Assembly: GCA_002427055.1 (NCBI GenBank)
Contig: DIPA01000119.1
Span: forward strand, 11,500 to 18,530
Reading direction: 5' to 3'
DNA length: 7,031 nt
Source: Firmicutes bacterium UBA5500
Lineage (GTDB): Bacteria; Bacillota; UBA994; UBA5500
A program made the position numbers and the translations under genes. Under the pieces are notes generated by a model, which was not told the DNA's origin, ran no database searches, and was given only the letters and a program-made list of their open reading frames with translations. This document shows, one piece after another, positions 1-6,498 of this stretch (the first letter of the stretch is position 1; every line of letters starts with the position of its first letter).

Positions 1-1
1 T

Positions 2-2020
2 TGTTACAACTTACCTGTGATCAAGGCTCTCCTGGAAGACGAGGCAGCTAGGGCCCTTTATCTTTTTCCCACCAAGGCTTTGGCCCAAGATCAAGTGGCT
101 GAGTTAATGGTCTGGAGTGATCAATTAGGAGGGGAAATAAAAACCTATACCTACGATGGAGATACCCCGGGGGATGCCCGTATCGCCATTCGTTCAGCGG
201 GAAGTATAGTGGTTACCAACCCAGATATGCTCCACTCAGGCATTTTGCCCCATCACACCAAGTGGCTGAGGCTATTTGAAAACCTTAAATATGTAGTCAT
301 TGATGAATTACATACTTACCGGGGTGTCTTTGGCTCCCATGTGGCTAATGTTCTAAGGCGTTTGCAGCGGATTTGCCGTTTCTATGGCGCGAACCCTCAG
401 TTTATCTGTACTTCTGCCACCATTGCCAATCCCGGAGAACATGGGGCGGCGCTACTTGGGCGCCCAGTCACTGTCATTGCCGAAAACGGTGCCCCTAGCG
501 GCAGAAAAGAAATTGTTTTTTATAATCCCCCGGTGGTCAATAAGCCCTTAGGGATTAGGCGCAGTGCTCTGTTAGAAGCAGAGGCACTGGCCCGGGAGTT
601 GCTTAAGGACAAAATCCCCACCATCGTCTTTGCCCGCAGCCGTTTAGATACGGAAGTATTAGTCACTTACTTGAGACAATCATTCCACAAGCTAGGGGAG
701 CCGGAAACCATCCGAGCTTATCGGGGAGGCTATCTCCCTAAGCAAAGAAGACAAATCGAAAGGGATTTGCGCGCCGGTAAAGTCTTAGGGGTGGTCAGTA
801 CTAACGCCCTTGAACTCGGCATTGATATAGGTACCCTAGAGGCCACGGTCTTAACGGGTTATCCGGGTACGATAGCCAGTACGTGGCAACAAGTGGGCCG
901 AGCTGGGCGCAGCAACGCACCATCTTTAGCGATTCTGGTGGGTAACTCCAGTCCCCTTAACCAATTTTTAATCCAAAATCCCGACTATTTCATGGATAGG
1001 GGAGTAGAGTTCGCCCGCATCAACCCCAATAACCTCTATATCTTGGTTTCCCATTTAAAATGTGCTGCCTTCGAGCTACCTTTTGCCGCTGGGGAGCAGT
1101 TTGGAGATGTTAACCCCGAGGAGATTCTCGATTACCTAGCTGAGGAGATGATTCTCCGCAAGGTGGAGAACCGTTGGTATTGGATGAGCGACAACTATCC
1201 GGCAGTGGATATATCGCTGCGCAGTGCAGCTACAGAAAACTTCGCCATTATCGATACCACCGATGGGAAAACACGGGTTATTGGCGAAGTAGACCGCTTC
1301 AGTGCTGCCATGTTAGTCCATGAAGGGGCCATCTACTTGCATGAGAGCAGTCAATACCATATTGACAAGCTCGATTGGGATCGGCAGAAAGCCTACGCCA
1401 GGCAGGTTGATGTGGACTACTACACCGATGCAAATTTAGATGTAGATCTAAAAGTGTTGGATGTGCTCGCCGAGGAAACGTTACCCCAAGTTAGGCGCAA
1501 TTGGGGTGAAGTGACGGTTGTGGCCAAAACCCATATGTATAAGAAGATTAAATTCCATACCCATGAGAACATCGGCTGGGGCCAGATTCATCTTCCTGAA
1601 CAGGAAATGCACACCACCGCCTATTGGTTCAGCCTACCCAAGGAAAACATGGGCGCCATCGCGCAAGATGCTTTACAGAGTGCCCTCCTAGGCGTTGCCC
1701 ACTTGCTGGGGAATATAGCTTCTTTAGAGTTGATGTGTGAGCCTAGTGATCTCGGGGTAACTGCCCAAATTCGATCCCCTTTCACAGGAGACCCTACTGT
1801 CTACATCTACGAAAAATACCCGGGCGGAGTGGGCTTTAGTGAGCAACTATATGAGGCCCACGAACGCCTCATCAAACGAGCTTTAGGCATTATCGGGCAA
1901 TGCTCTTGCCTTTCCGGCTGCCCATCTTGCGTGGGACCGGTAGAGGAAGTTGGAATAGAAGGGAAGGCCCATGCAACTTGGCTTTTGAAGGGGGTTTTGC
2001 CCGGTGAATCTGGCCAGTAA
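2..2020 (+). CDS. mrfA: MrfA (YprA) family DExH-box DNA helicase, 5'-truncated by window edge
   Basis: ATP-dependent superfamily 2 helicase that in B. subtilis works with MrfB in a UvrA-independent repair route for mitomycin C adducts. The frame is open to the left edge: the codons before the GTG at 17 read CYNLP, which fits the segment just after the Walker A motif, so the true start and motif I lie outside the window. Numbering from that GTG, visible motifs are the FPTKALAQDQ segment (motif Ia), TNPDMLH (Ib), DELH at residues 96-99 (motif II), TSAT (III), IVFARSR (IV), STNALELGIDIG (V) and QQVGRAGR at 291-298 (VI). The C-terminal DUF1998-type region ends with four cysteines at 629, 631, 635 and 638 (CSC..GCPSC), matching the Zn-binding signature of MrfA. 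About 672 residues are visible against roughly 750 in B. subtilis YprA, so about the first 80-100 are missing. The 3' end overlaps mrfB by 17 nt. Family assignment is very secure; the role in this organism is by homology. Confidence 0.95.
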   Translation, partial: CYNLPVIKALLEDEAARALYLFPTKALAQDQVAELMVWSDQLGGEIKTYTYDGDTPGDARIAIRSAGSIVVTNPDMLHSGILPHHTKWLRLFENLKYVVIDELHTYRGVFGSHVANVLRRLQRICRFYGANPQFICTSATIANPGEHGAALLGRPVTVIAENGAPSGRKEIVFYNPPVVNKPLGIRRSALLEAEALARELLKDKIPTIVFARSRLDTEVLVTYLRQSFHKLGEPETIRAYRGGYLPKQRRQIERDLRAGKVLGVVSTNALELGIDIGTLEATVLTGYPGTIASTWQQVGRAGRSNAPSLAILVGNSSPLNQFLIQNPDYFMDRGVEFARINPNNLYILVSHLKCAAFELPFAAGEQFGDVNPEEILDYLAEEMILRKVENRWYWMSDNYPAVDISLRSAATENFAIIDTTDGKTRVIGEVDRFSAAMLVHEGAIYLHESSQYHIDKLDWDRQKAYARQVDVDYYTDANLDVDLKVLDVLAEETLPQVRRNWGEVTVVAKTHMYKKIKFHTHENIGWGQIHLPEQEMHTTAYWFSLPKENMGAIAQDALQSALLGVAHLLGNIASLELMCEPSDLGVTAQIRSPFTGDPTVYIYEKYPGGVGFSEQLYEAHERLIKRALGIIGQCSCLSGCPSCVGPVEEVGIEGKAHATWLLKGVLPGESGQ

Positions 2021-3218
2021 ACTGCGCAAATTCTTGCCCCAAGAGAATAAACCGCCTGCCCCTGCCGCCAAAGGCGGGGGAGACCTTGATCACTTCTTGC
2101 ATGGCCAGGAAGTAGATACTCCCTATGGGGTTTGTTATGTTGTGGAAAAAGCCATCCCTATTAAGGAACGACATGGCCATTGGCCTTTACAGAAAGCTTT
2201 AGATGCTGTCTATGACGATTTTGGTAGACTAGGCCAAACTCTCCCGCAACCTCTGCAAGTAAGAAACGCTTTATTCCTAGACACCGAAACCACCGGTCTG
2301 GCGGGTGGCACCGGTACCTATGCCTTCCTCGTAGGCTTGGGGGCTTTTACGGATACCCATTTCCTCGTTAAGCAGCTTTTGATGCGGGATTATAATGAGG
2401 AGTTAGCTTTGCTTTACCTGCTCGATCAAGAACTGCAAACAAAAGATACGCTAATCTCCTTCAATGGGAAAACCTTTGATCTACCTTTGCTACAAACCCG
2501 TTTTACCATTTCTCGTTTGGGCTTTCAGGGTTGCAATGGAAAAAGCCAGTTGGATTTACTACACCCGTCGCGTAGAATCTGGCGCCACAAACTGCAGAGT
2601 TGTAGCTTGAACAGCCTAGAAGCCAATATTTTGGGCGTCAGGCGAATTGATGATATCCCGGGATTTGAAATTCCCGGACGCTATTTTGAGTTTCTACATA
2701 CCGGTAAGGGTGAGTTACTGGCAGGCATATTAGAGCACAATGTCATTGACATTGTCTCTATGGCCAGTTTGCTTTATCGCCTACATTCCATTATTGAGTT
2801 GGAGCCTGGGGAGTGCAATTGCCCCTGGGAGGCGGAAGCGCTAGGCCTCCTGGCGTTAAACGGCGGCCACTATAATCAGAGCCTTTTTTACTTCGATGTA
2901 GCTAGAGAGAGCTGTCAAGATAGGGAGCAGCAGATAAGGGTGCTGCGCACCAGCGCCCTCATCTGCAAACGCCTGGGGCATTATGAAGAAGCCTCTGCTC
3001 TCTGGAAACAGCTGCTAGAACTAGCAAGCGATGATTTGCTCGGCTATGAAGAATTGGCTAAGTACTACGAGCACCGCCTAAAGGACTTAGCCGCCGCAAA
3101 ACAGGTCACCAGGCGCGCCCTGGCCCTGGCTTGGCGAAGCAAATCTCAAAAAGCAGCCGAGCTAGAGCATCGACTAAGACGGCTTGAGAAGAAGGGGAGA
3201 GCAAAACAAAAGGAATGA
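2004..3218 (+). CDS. mrfB: MrfB (YprB) family DEDD-type 3'-5' exonuclease with TPR-like C-terminus
   Basis: Predicted metal-dependent exonuclease of the ribonuclease H-like fold, partner of the MrfA helicase in excision of mitomycin-type DNA damage. The acidic motifs are visible: D93 and E95 in FLDTETTGL (Exo I), D159 in FNGKTFDLP (Exo II) and D249 in HNVIDIVSM (Exo III), spaced much like the B. subtilis enzyme. Residues from about 280 to 385 are alpha-helical with TPR-like spacing (GHYNQSLFYFDVA, GHYEEASALWKQLL), probably for protein contacts. A proline/alanine/glycine linker (residues 16-27) follows a short basic N-terminus. Length is 404 aa, close to the roughly 410 aa of YprB. The GTG start at 2004 lies inside the end of mrfA and has a purine-rich GAAGGGGG Shine-Dalgarno at 1987-1994, 9 nt upstream, which indicates translational coupling. 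The TGA stop lies inside the downstream terminator hairpin. Confidence 0.94.
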   Translation: MNLASKLRKFLPQENKPPAPAAKGGGDLDHFLHGQEVDTPYGVCYVVEKAIPIKERHGHWPLQKALDAVYDDFGRLGQTLPQPLQVRNALFLDTETTGLAGGTGTYAFLVGLGAFTDTHFLVKQLLMRDYNEELALLYLLDQELQTKDTLISFNGKTFDLPLLQTRFTISRLGFQGCNGKSQLDLLHPSRRIWRHKLQSCSLNSLEANILGVRRIDDIPGFEIPGRYFEFLHTGKGELLAGILEHNVIDIVSMASLLYRLHSIIELEPGECNCPWEAEALGLLALNGGHYNQSLFYFDVARESCQDREQQIRVLRTSALICKRLGHYEEASALWKQLLELASDDLLGYEELAKYYEHRLKDLAAAKQVTRRALALAWRSKSQKAAELEHRLRRLEKKGRAKQKE

Positions 3219-3248
3219 GCCCGGTAAAATTACCGAGCCCATTCCTTT
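3209..3248. terminator. Bidirectional intrinsic terminator between converging operons
   Basis: Arms AAAGGAATG (3209-3217) and CATTCCTTT (3240-3248) enclose a second stem CGGTAA/TTACCG with a GC/GC step. The whole 40-nt element folds as one hairpin with only two A/C mismatches. Read on the minus strand it is followed by TTTTGTTTTG-like sequence; on the plus strand the stem itself ends in TTT, followed by GTTG. It can therefore end both the mrfAB transcript and the four-gene minus-strand operon. The mrfB stop codon (3216-3218) is part of the left arm. Confidence 0.85.
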
Positions 3249-3277
3249 GTTGCCCTCTAGGCAGATATTAAAAGCCC

Positions 3278-3880
3278 CTAAAGGGAGATGATTCCTAGCC
3301 ACTTGCCAAATATGCTCTGCAATGCACCCAGGAGCAACGAAATACGTCCCATGATCACGTTTCCGAACGATACCCCAAAGGTCACCATTAGCAACATACG
3401 GCCTCCTGAGGCGAAATGTTTGACTGGCCCCTTCTGGTCACGACTGAAGAGGAAGTAGACCATGACTGCCAGAACGCCAACAACCATGAAAATGTTGTTG
3501 AACGAATTTAGCGGCAAGAGGTTGGCTTTAACCTGAGCAACCAAACTTGAGTTTGTTGCTCCATAGAGCGCGTTACCGGCACCGGCACCGGAAATGATGG
3601 CCATTGGCCAACGGCTCAGCCAGGAAATCGGCTTGATGAAACGCGCATAGGCCATGATTCCTAGGATTATCGGGATAATGTATATCAGCTTACCCTGAAC
3701 AACGAGAGGATCCCAAGCCTGGTTAATGATATTGTTATATCCCATCGATAGACCGTAACCGGCGGCAGCCCCTACATATACGTGCTCAACCCAGCGGTAG
3801 AACGGATTCTCCTTAATTAGAAAGGAGAAGATACCCAACATGAGCAATCCCATGATCCAAATCCACGGATCGGTTGACAT
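3278..3880 (-). CDS. Uncharacterised six-helix membrane protein, last gene of the four-gene operon
   Basis: A 200-aa integral membrane protein with no enzyme motif I recognise. Hydrophobic segments lie at about residues 5-22, 33-48, 64-82, 91-108, 128-146 and 162-185. Basic residues cluster at 23-29, 80-90 and 147-161, so the positive-inside rule predicts both ends outside with those loops in the cytoplasm. Glycine-rich helices stand out: VYVGAAAGYGL (34-44) and ISGAGAGNALYG (96-107), the latter just after WLSRWPM. From memory, unverified, similar WLSRWP plus glycine-rich proteins occur as unannotated membrane proteins in several bacterial phyla. I chose ATG at 3880, which has GGAGG at 3888-3892 with 7-nt spacing. 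The frame extends to a GTG at 3898, but that codon precedes the Shine-Dalgarno and would translate it. The gene starts 36 nt after the preceding stop, so it is surely cotranscribed. Function unknown. Confidence 0.9.
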   Translation of the reverse strand: MSTDPWIWIMGLLMLGIFSFLIKENPFYRWVEHVYVGAAAGYGLSMGYNNIINQAWDPLVVQGKLIYIIPIILGIMAYARFIKPISWLSRWPMAIISGAGAGNALYGATNSSLVAQVKANLLPLNSFNNIFMVVGVLAVMVYFLFSRDQKGPVKHFASGGRMLLMVTFGVSFGNVIMGRISLLLGALQSIFGKWLGIISL

Positions 3881-3887
3881 TGTCTCA

Positions 3888-3893
3888 CCTCCT
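3888..3893 (-). promoter_or_regulatory. Ribosome binding site that fixes the start of the 200-aa membrane protein
   Basis: AGGAGG on the minus strand, with 7 nt between GGAGG and the ATG at 3880. The alternative GTG at 3898 lies upstream of this site and has no Shine-Dalgarno of its own, so the ATG is preferred. Confidence 0.85.
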
Positions 3894-3916
3894 AACACAT
3901 GTTTAGAGTATAGCGT

Positions 3917-4753
3917 CTACTGTTTGTTGTTTTTTGGTTGCTTTTTGGACATAAAGTAGGCGACGTTTCCAACCAGAATGGAACCGATGATTAACAGGTG
4001 ACCAAGCGATTGGGCATCCATACCTGCAGCAGCGATTCCAGCGCTACCGCTTAGAAGCTCGTATTCAGCGGCACCCCGCAAGCCCTGTAACAATCCCTTA
4101 ACCTGTCCGGCTTGCACAAACGGCATGCTAGCCGGTACTTCAACTACTACTGAGCCAACTAGCAGGTTGATACCGAGCGGGCCTTGTACCTGTTGGACCC
4201 AAGCAGCAGTGCCAGGGCTGCCCATCACGAAGTCGATCACCACATCAAAATCGCGACAGTCTTTAATACCCTGCATGATCGGCATTGAGGCCGTATCCTT
4301 GCCATTTAAATCCTTAGGTGCCGATCCAACACAATCAAAACCAAAACTACGAATAGCAGAGTTAGCGCCTGGGATATAACCGAGGTTGACCACATCTTCT
4401 CCGTAGACGAGTTCGCCGCTGTCCAAATACGGTTGCATGATCTGCTCCGCGAACATTGGACCAGCCTCCCAGAAAGAGACGAAGGCAATCTTGACACCCT
4501 TTTGTATCAGGTGTTTTGACACGGCTACAGTCTGCGGATGCACGTCAGCTGCCCCGGAAGGAGCATAGTCCAGCGATATCAGCACCCGGTCTCCCGGCTG
4601 CAGCTTCTCTATCTCATCAAAAAACTTCAAGGTCGTGTCACTGTAAGAGAGCGGCAGTCCAAGCGGCCTGATCAATGGAAATGCAACCACAATCACCAGT
4701 AATGCGTAGATAATACGGCGATCGATTTTTTGCATCTTATCCCAAAAACTCAT
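3917..4753 (-). CDS. Uncharacterised membrane-anchored protein with predicted extracytoplasmic alpha/beta domain
   Basis: A 278-aa protein with one hydrophobic helix near each end (about residues 14-33 and 248-268). Basic residues precede the first helix (K6, K9, R12, R13) and follow the second (K270, K271, K274, K277), so both ends should be cytoplasmic and residues 34-247 extracytoplasmic. That region alternates predicted strands and helices in a Rossmann-like way: DRVLISLDY, then a helix, VKIAFVSFW, a helix, VVIDFVMGSPGTAAWV, and LLVGSVVVEVP. The most distinctive segment is SLDYAPSGAADVHP at 60-73, which I recall, unverified, as recurrent in unannotated bacterial membrane proteins. Two cysteines (141, 166) could pair if the domain is outside. 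No catalytic signature is recognised. ATG at 4753 has AAAGGAGG at 4761-4768, 7 nt away. Third gene of the operon, 35 nt after the preceding stop. Confidence 0.9.
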   Translation of the reverse strand: MSFWDKMQKIDRRIIYALLVIVVAFPLIRPLGLPLSYSDTTLKFFDEIEKLQPGDRVLISLDYAPSGAADVHPQTVAVSKHLIQKGVKIAFVSFWEAGPMFAEQIMQPYLDSGELVYGEDVVNLGYIPGANSAIRSFGFDCVGSAPKDLNGKDTASMPIMQGIKDCRDFDVVIDFVMGSPGTAAWVQQVQGPLGINLLVGSVVVEVPASMPFVQAGQVKGLLQGLRGAAEYELLSGSAGIAAAGMDAQSLGHLLIIGSILVGNVAYFMSKKQPKNNKQ

Positions 4754-4788
4754 TTAGGTACCTCCTTTCCTTTGTTATGCAAATGCTA

Positions 4789-5418
4789 CTAGACGCCACC
4801 AAGGTGGCCACGCTCTAGTCCGAGCAATACACGTAACGATGTGACAAATCCACCAATAGCAGCGCCGATCATTATTCCTCGTTGACCGGTGGTATTGGCG
4901 ACGTTCAGCAACCAGGAGGAGATTACCGGGAACTTGCTCCAGATCAGTTCTCCCACCGGTGCTTTACCAAGCATCACAACTACAGCTGCTACCAGCAACA
5001 CAGTTGCCTCTACACTACGAGCCTTGAATGCCCGATATGATGCAGATGATACATAGAATGCAATAATGGCATACATGACGGCAGCAGGGGGCGACATGAT
5101 GTAATCATAGAAGTTTTGGAATAGCACCTTCCACGTTTCAACTTCAGGATAGGAGTACTTCATAACGCCAACATAGGTAAAAGCCACCAGCATTACCAGA
5201 AGCGAGAAACTGTTGAACCATCCTTTACGCCTCGAGATAACGTTAGCACCATGAATGCGCACCAAGTTAACACTGGCGATACCGACCATAAAGGCACTCA
5301 TGATAATAAGCCATTTGCTTAATTCAACTCGGGGAGCGAAATTCCCCGGCGTAAATGAGTCTATCAGCATGATGATCCCTGCCAGGAACGATAAGGCAAT
5401 TGGGATTTCCTTACGCAC
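4789..5418 (-). CDS. Uncharacterised six-helix membrane protein, second gene of the operon
   Basis: A 209-aa polytopic protein. Hydrophobic segments lie at about residues 5-21, 35-55, 68-87, 108-128, 136-151 and 178-198. Positive charges fall at the N-terminus (R2, K3), loop 54-65 (R54, R63, R64, K65), loop 129-134 (R129, K132, R134) and the C-terminal end, giving a consistent model with both ends cytoplasmic. The last helix and tail (GQRGIMIGAAIGGF through GLERGHLGG) are glycine-rich and look like the most constrained part. I do not recognise a named family, transporter motif or catalytic site. Start chosen at GTG 5418: GGAGG at 5427-5431 sits 8 nt upstream. A GTG three codons earlier (5427) overlaps the Shine-Dalgarno itself and is unlikely. 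It begins 37 nt after the first gene's stop, so it is cotranscribed with its neighbours. Function unknown. Confidence 0.9.
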   Translation of the reverse strand: MRKEIPIALSFLAGIIMLIDSFTPGNFAPRVELSKWLIIMSAFMVGIASVNLVRIHGANVISRRKGWFNSFSLLVMLVAFTYVGVMKYSYPEVETWKVLFQNFYDYIMSPPAAVMYAIIAFYVSSASYRAFKARSVEATVLLVAAVVVMLGKAPVGELIWSKFPVISSWLLNVANTTGQRGIMIGAAIGGFVTSLRVLLGLERGHLGGV

Positions 5419-5426
5419 AAACCACA

Positions 5427-5434
5427 CCTCCTTT
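5427..5434 (-). promoter_or_regulatory. Ribosome binding site that fixes the start of the 209-aa membrane protein
   Basis: AAAGGAGG within a run of seven A residues on the minus strand, 8 nt before GTG 5418. It overlaps the alternative GTG at 5425-5427, which argues against that longer start. Confidence 0.82.
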
Positions 5435-5455
5435 TTTTAGTATTGAAAAGCCGGT

Positions 5456-6223
5456 CTACTTCGAGAGCAAGTCTTGCAGAAAGTTGACGCCCCCGGTAGC
5501 CAAGATGCTGCCTAGCACCAAATAGGCCATAACGAACATCTTAAGGTACTCCTGCCCAGCAATAGAGCCGAGACGCTGCGGATCCTGAGAGAGGTACGCG
5601 CCTGCTACATACAGTTCTTCACCAATCAAGGTATAGTCACAAGCAGCTACGAAGAACGCGATCTGCGCTAGGGAAGCAGTACCAGCCACCTGCATTGCCC
5701 CAACCTGTGCCCCAGACTCCGATAACAGCATCGACTCAGCATAGAAAACGCCCATCATGATGTTGCCAGCACACTGATAGCGGTGCAGGATACCCATAGC
5801 ACCGGCAGCGTAGGCAAACTGCTCCCCTGAGAGATACCGTACCGTATCTTCTTTGAACATGTCCGGTTTGCCGGCTGTCAGATAGGCTTGGCGAACCATC
5901 TCTTGCGCAACAGGGAACACTGTTGCAACACGGATACTTACGATCAGGTCAGTGTTATACCGGGCCGATAGCTCCGTCACGTACTCCAACACAGATAGGC
6001 CAGCGAAAGTCTCTGCACAGAAACCATCCATGCCAGGGCTAAAGTGGATAGGGCGTCCCATCTCGGTAGCGCGACCAACTGCCTCCTCAATAGCGTCTAG
6101 CCCAGCAATACGGCGCAAATAAGGTTTGATCTTCCCCTTGAGTGTTTGGGTGATGAAGTAATAGGATACGCCAGCGAAAAGCAACACAATTGCTAACAAA
6201 GTCCTAGTGCCTTCTTTGATCAT
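5456..6223 (-). CDS. DUF6754-like membrane-anchored protein of unknown function, first gene of the operon
   Basis: A 255-aa protein with a hydrophobic helix at residues 8-26 followed by a strongly basic stretch (K29, K31, K33, R37, R38). This suggests that the main domain faces the cytoplasm. A second helix at about 227-245 closes the protein. The middle has a distinctive conserved-looking core: AIEEAVGRATEMGRPIHFSP (residues 44-63), then TFAGLSVLEYVTELSARY, SGEQFAYAAGAMGI, VGAMQVAGTASLAQIAFF and ACDYTLIGEEL (194-204). By recall this matches proteins annotated as DUF6754 domain-containing; no search could be run, and no biochemical function is known to me for that family. The alternation of strands and helices suggests an alpha/beta fold; no nucleotide-binding or protease motif is visible. 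ATG at 6223 has AAAGGAGGTG at 6231-6240, with 9 nt between GGAGG and the start. It leads the four-gene set and is preceded by about 385 bp of non-coding DNA. Confidence 0.88.
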   Translation of the reverse strand: MIKEGTRTLLAIVLLFAGVSYYFITQTLKGKIKPYLRRIAGLDAIEEAVGRATEMGRPIHFSPGMDGFCAETFAGLSVLEYVTELSARYNTDLIVSIRVATVFPVAQEMVRQAYLTAGKPDMFKEDTVRYLSGEQFAYAAGAMGILHRYQCAGNIMMGVFYAESMLLSESGAQVGAMQVAGTASLAQIAFFVAACDYTLIGEELYVAGAYLSQDPQRLGSIAGQEYLKMFVMAYLVLGSILATGGVNFLQDLLSK

Positions 6224-6230
6224 CTAATTT

Positions 6231-6240
6231 CACCTCCTTT
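6231..6240 (-). promoter_or_regulatory. Strong ribosome binding site of the operon's first gene
   Basis: AAAGGAGGTG on the minus strand, essentially a full anti-Shine-Dalgarno complement, 9 nt (from GGAGG) before ATG 6223. All four genes of this operon carry comparably strong sites, suggesting high and perhaps balanced translation. Confidence 0.85.
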
Positions 6241-6251
6241 CTACTTGATTG

Positions 6252-6271
6252 GAATGAGCTGTGACTCATTC
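6252..6271 (-). repeat. Leader hairpin just upstream of the first ribosome binding site
   Basis: Seven-bp arms GAATGAG (6252-6258) and CTCATTC (6265-6271) enclose a 6-nt loop. The hairpin ends 11 nt before the AAAGGAGGTG site on the minus-strand transcript and lacks a following T-run, so it is not a terminator. It could affect translation or mRNA stability, or be a binding site; chance is also possible. Confidence 0.4.
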
Positions 6272-6280
6272 GCTTATTAA

Positions 6281-6298
6281 GAATTACACATGTAATTC
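6281..6298. promoter_or_regulatory. Operator-like palindrome GAATTACA-CA-TGTAATTC
   Basis: Perfect 8-bp inverted repeat with a 2-bp centre, 18 bp in all, located about 58 bp upstream of the operon's first start codon. Size and symmetry fit a dimeric helix-turn-helix repressor site; the AT-rich arms and short centre make an RNA hairpin less likely. No regulator gene is present in the window, so the binding protein is unknown. Confidence 0.45.
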
Positions 6299-6482
6299 GA
6301 TATTCCTGCTTCATTTATGCAGAGTTGGTGAATAAATTCTCATTCTTGATGTTTGCTAGCCATGCGCTGAATGTGTTCTGTGAACCTTCTGCGGATACGC
6401 ATTTATAGGCTTTACCGAAACTTATCCACTATTGTTTCGATTAGCGTTTTCGCACTATTATGTTTTGGCTCTTTACCCAGAC

Positions 6483-6498
6483 GTGCATATCTATGCAC
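6483..6498. promoter_or_regulatory. Operator-like palindrome GTGCAT-ATCT-ATGCAC
   Basis: Perfect 6-bp arms around a 4-bp centre, 16 bp in all, about 260 bp upstream of the operon start. A nearby TTGCACATAG (about 6504-6513) repeats part of the arm. It may be a second regulator site near the real promoter; six-base arms can also arise by chance. Confidence 0.35.

Noticed and set aside
2065..2077. CCGCC-AAA-GGCGG hairpin near the start of mrfB
   Set aside because: Lies within codons of an alanine/glycine linker and has no T-run; GC-rich linker coding explains it.
1883..2180. Two overlapping minus-strand open frames of 62 and 96 codons across the mrfA-mrfB junction
   Set aside because: They lie opposite well-supported coding sequence, have no Shine-Dalgarno and no recognisable protein features; antisense shadows.
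4125..4497. Open frames of 84 codons (plus) and 63 codons (minus, other frame) inside the 278-aa gene
   Set aside because: Both are embedded in a gene with strong start signals; compositions are unlike a protein and no ribosome binding site is seen.
5255..5440. Plus-strand open frame of 61 codons opposite the 209-aa gene
   Set aside because: Antisense to a clear membrane protein gene; no start signals or family resemblance.
6456..6462. CATAATA on the minus strand resembling a sporulation sigma-G -10 box
   Set aside because: The best upstream -35-like sequence (TGCACG) is a poor match at about 19-bp spacing; not enough to call a promoter.
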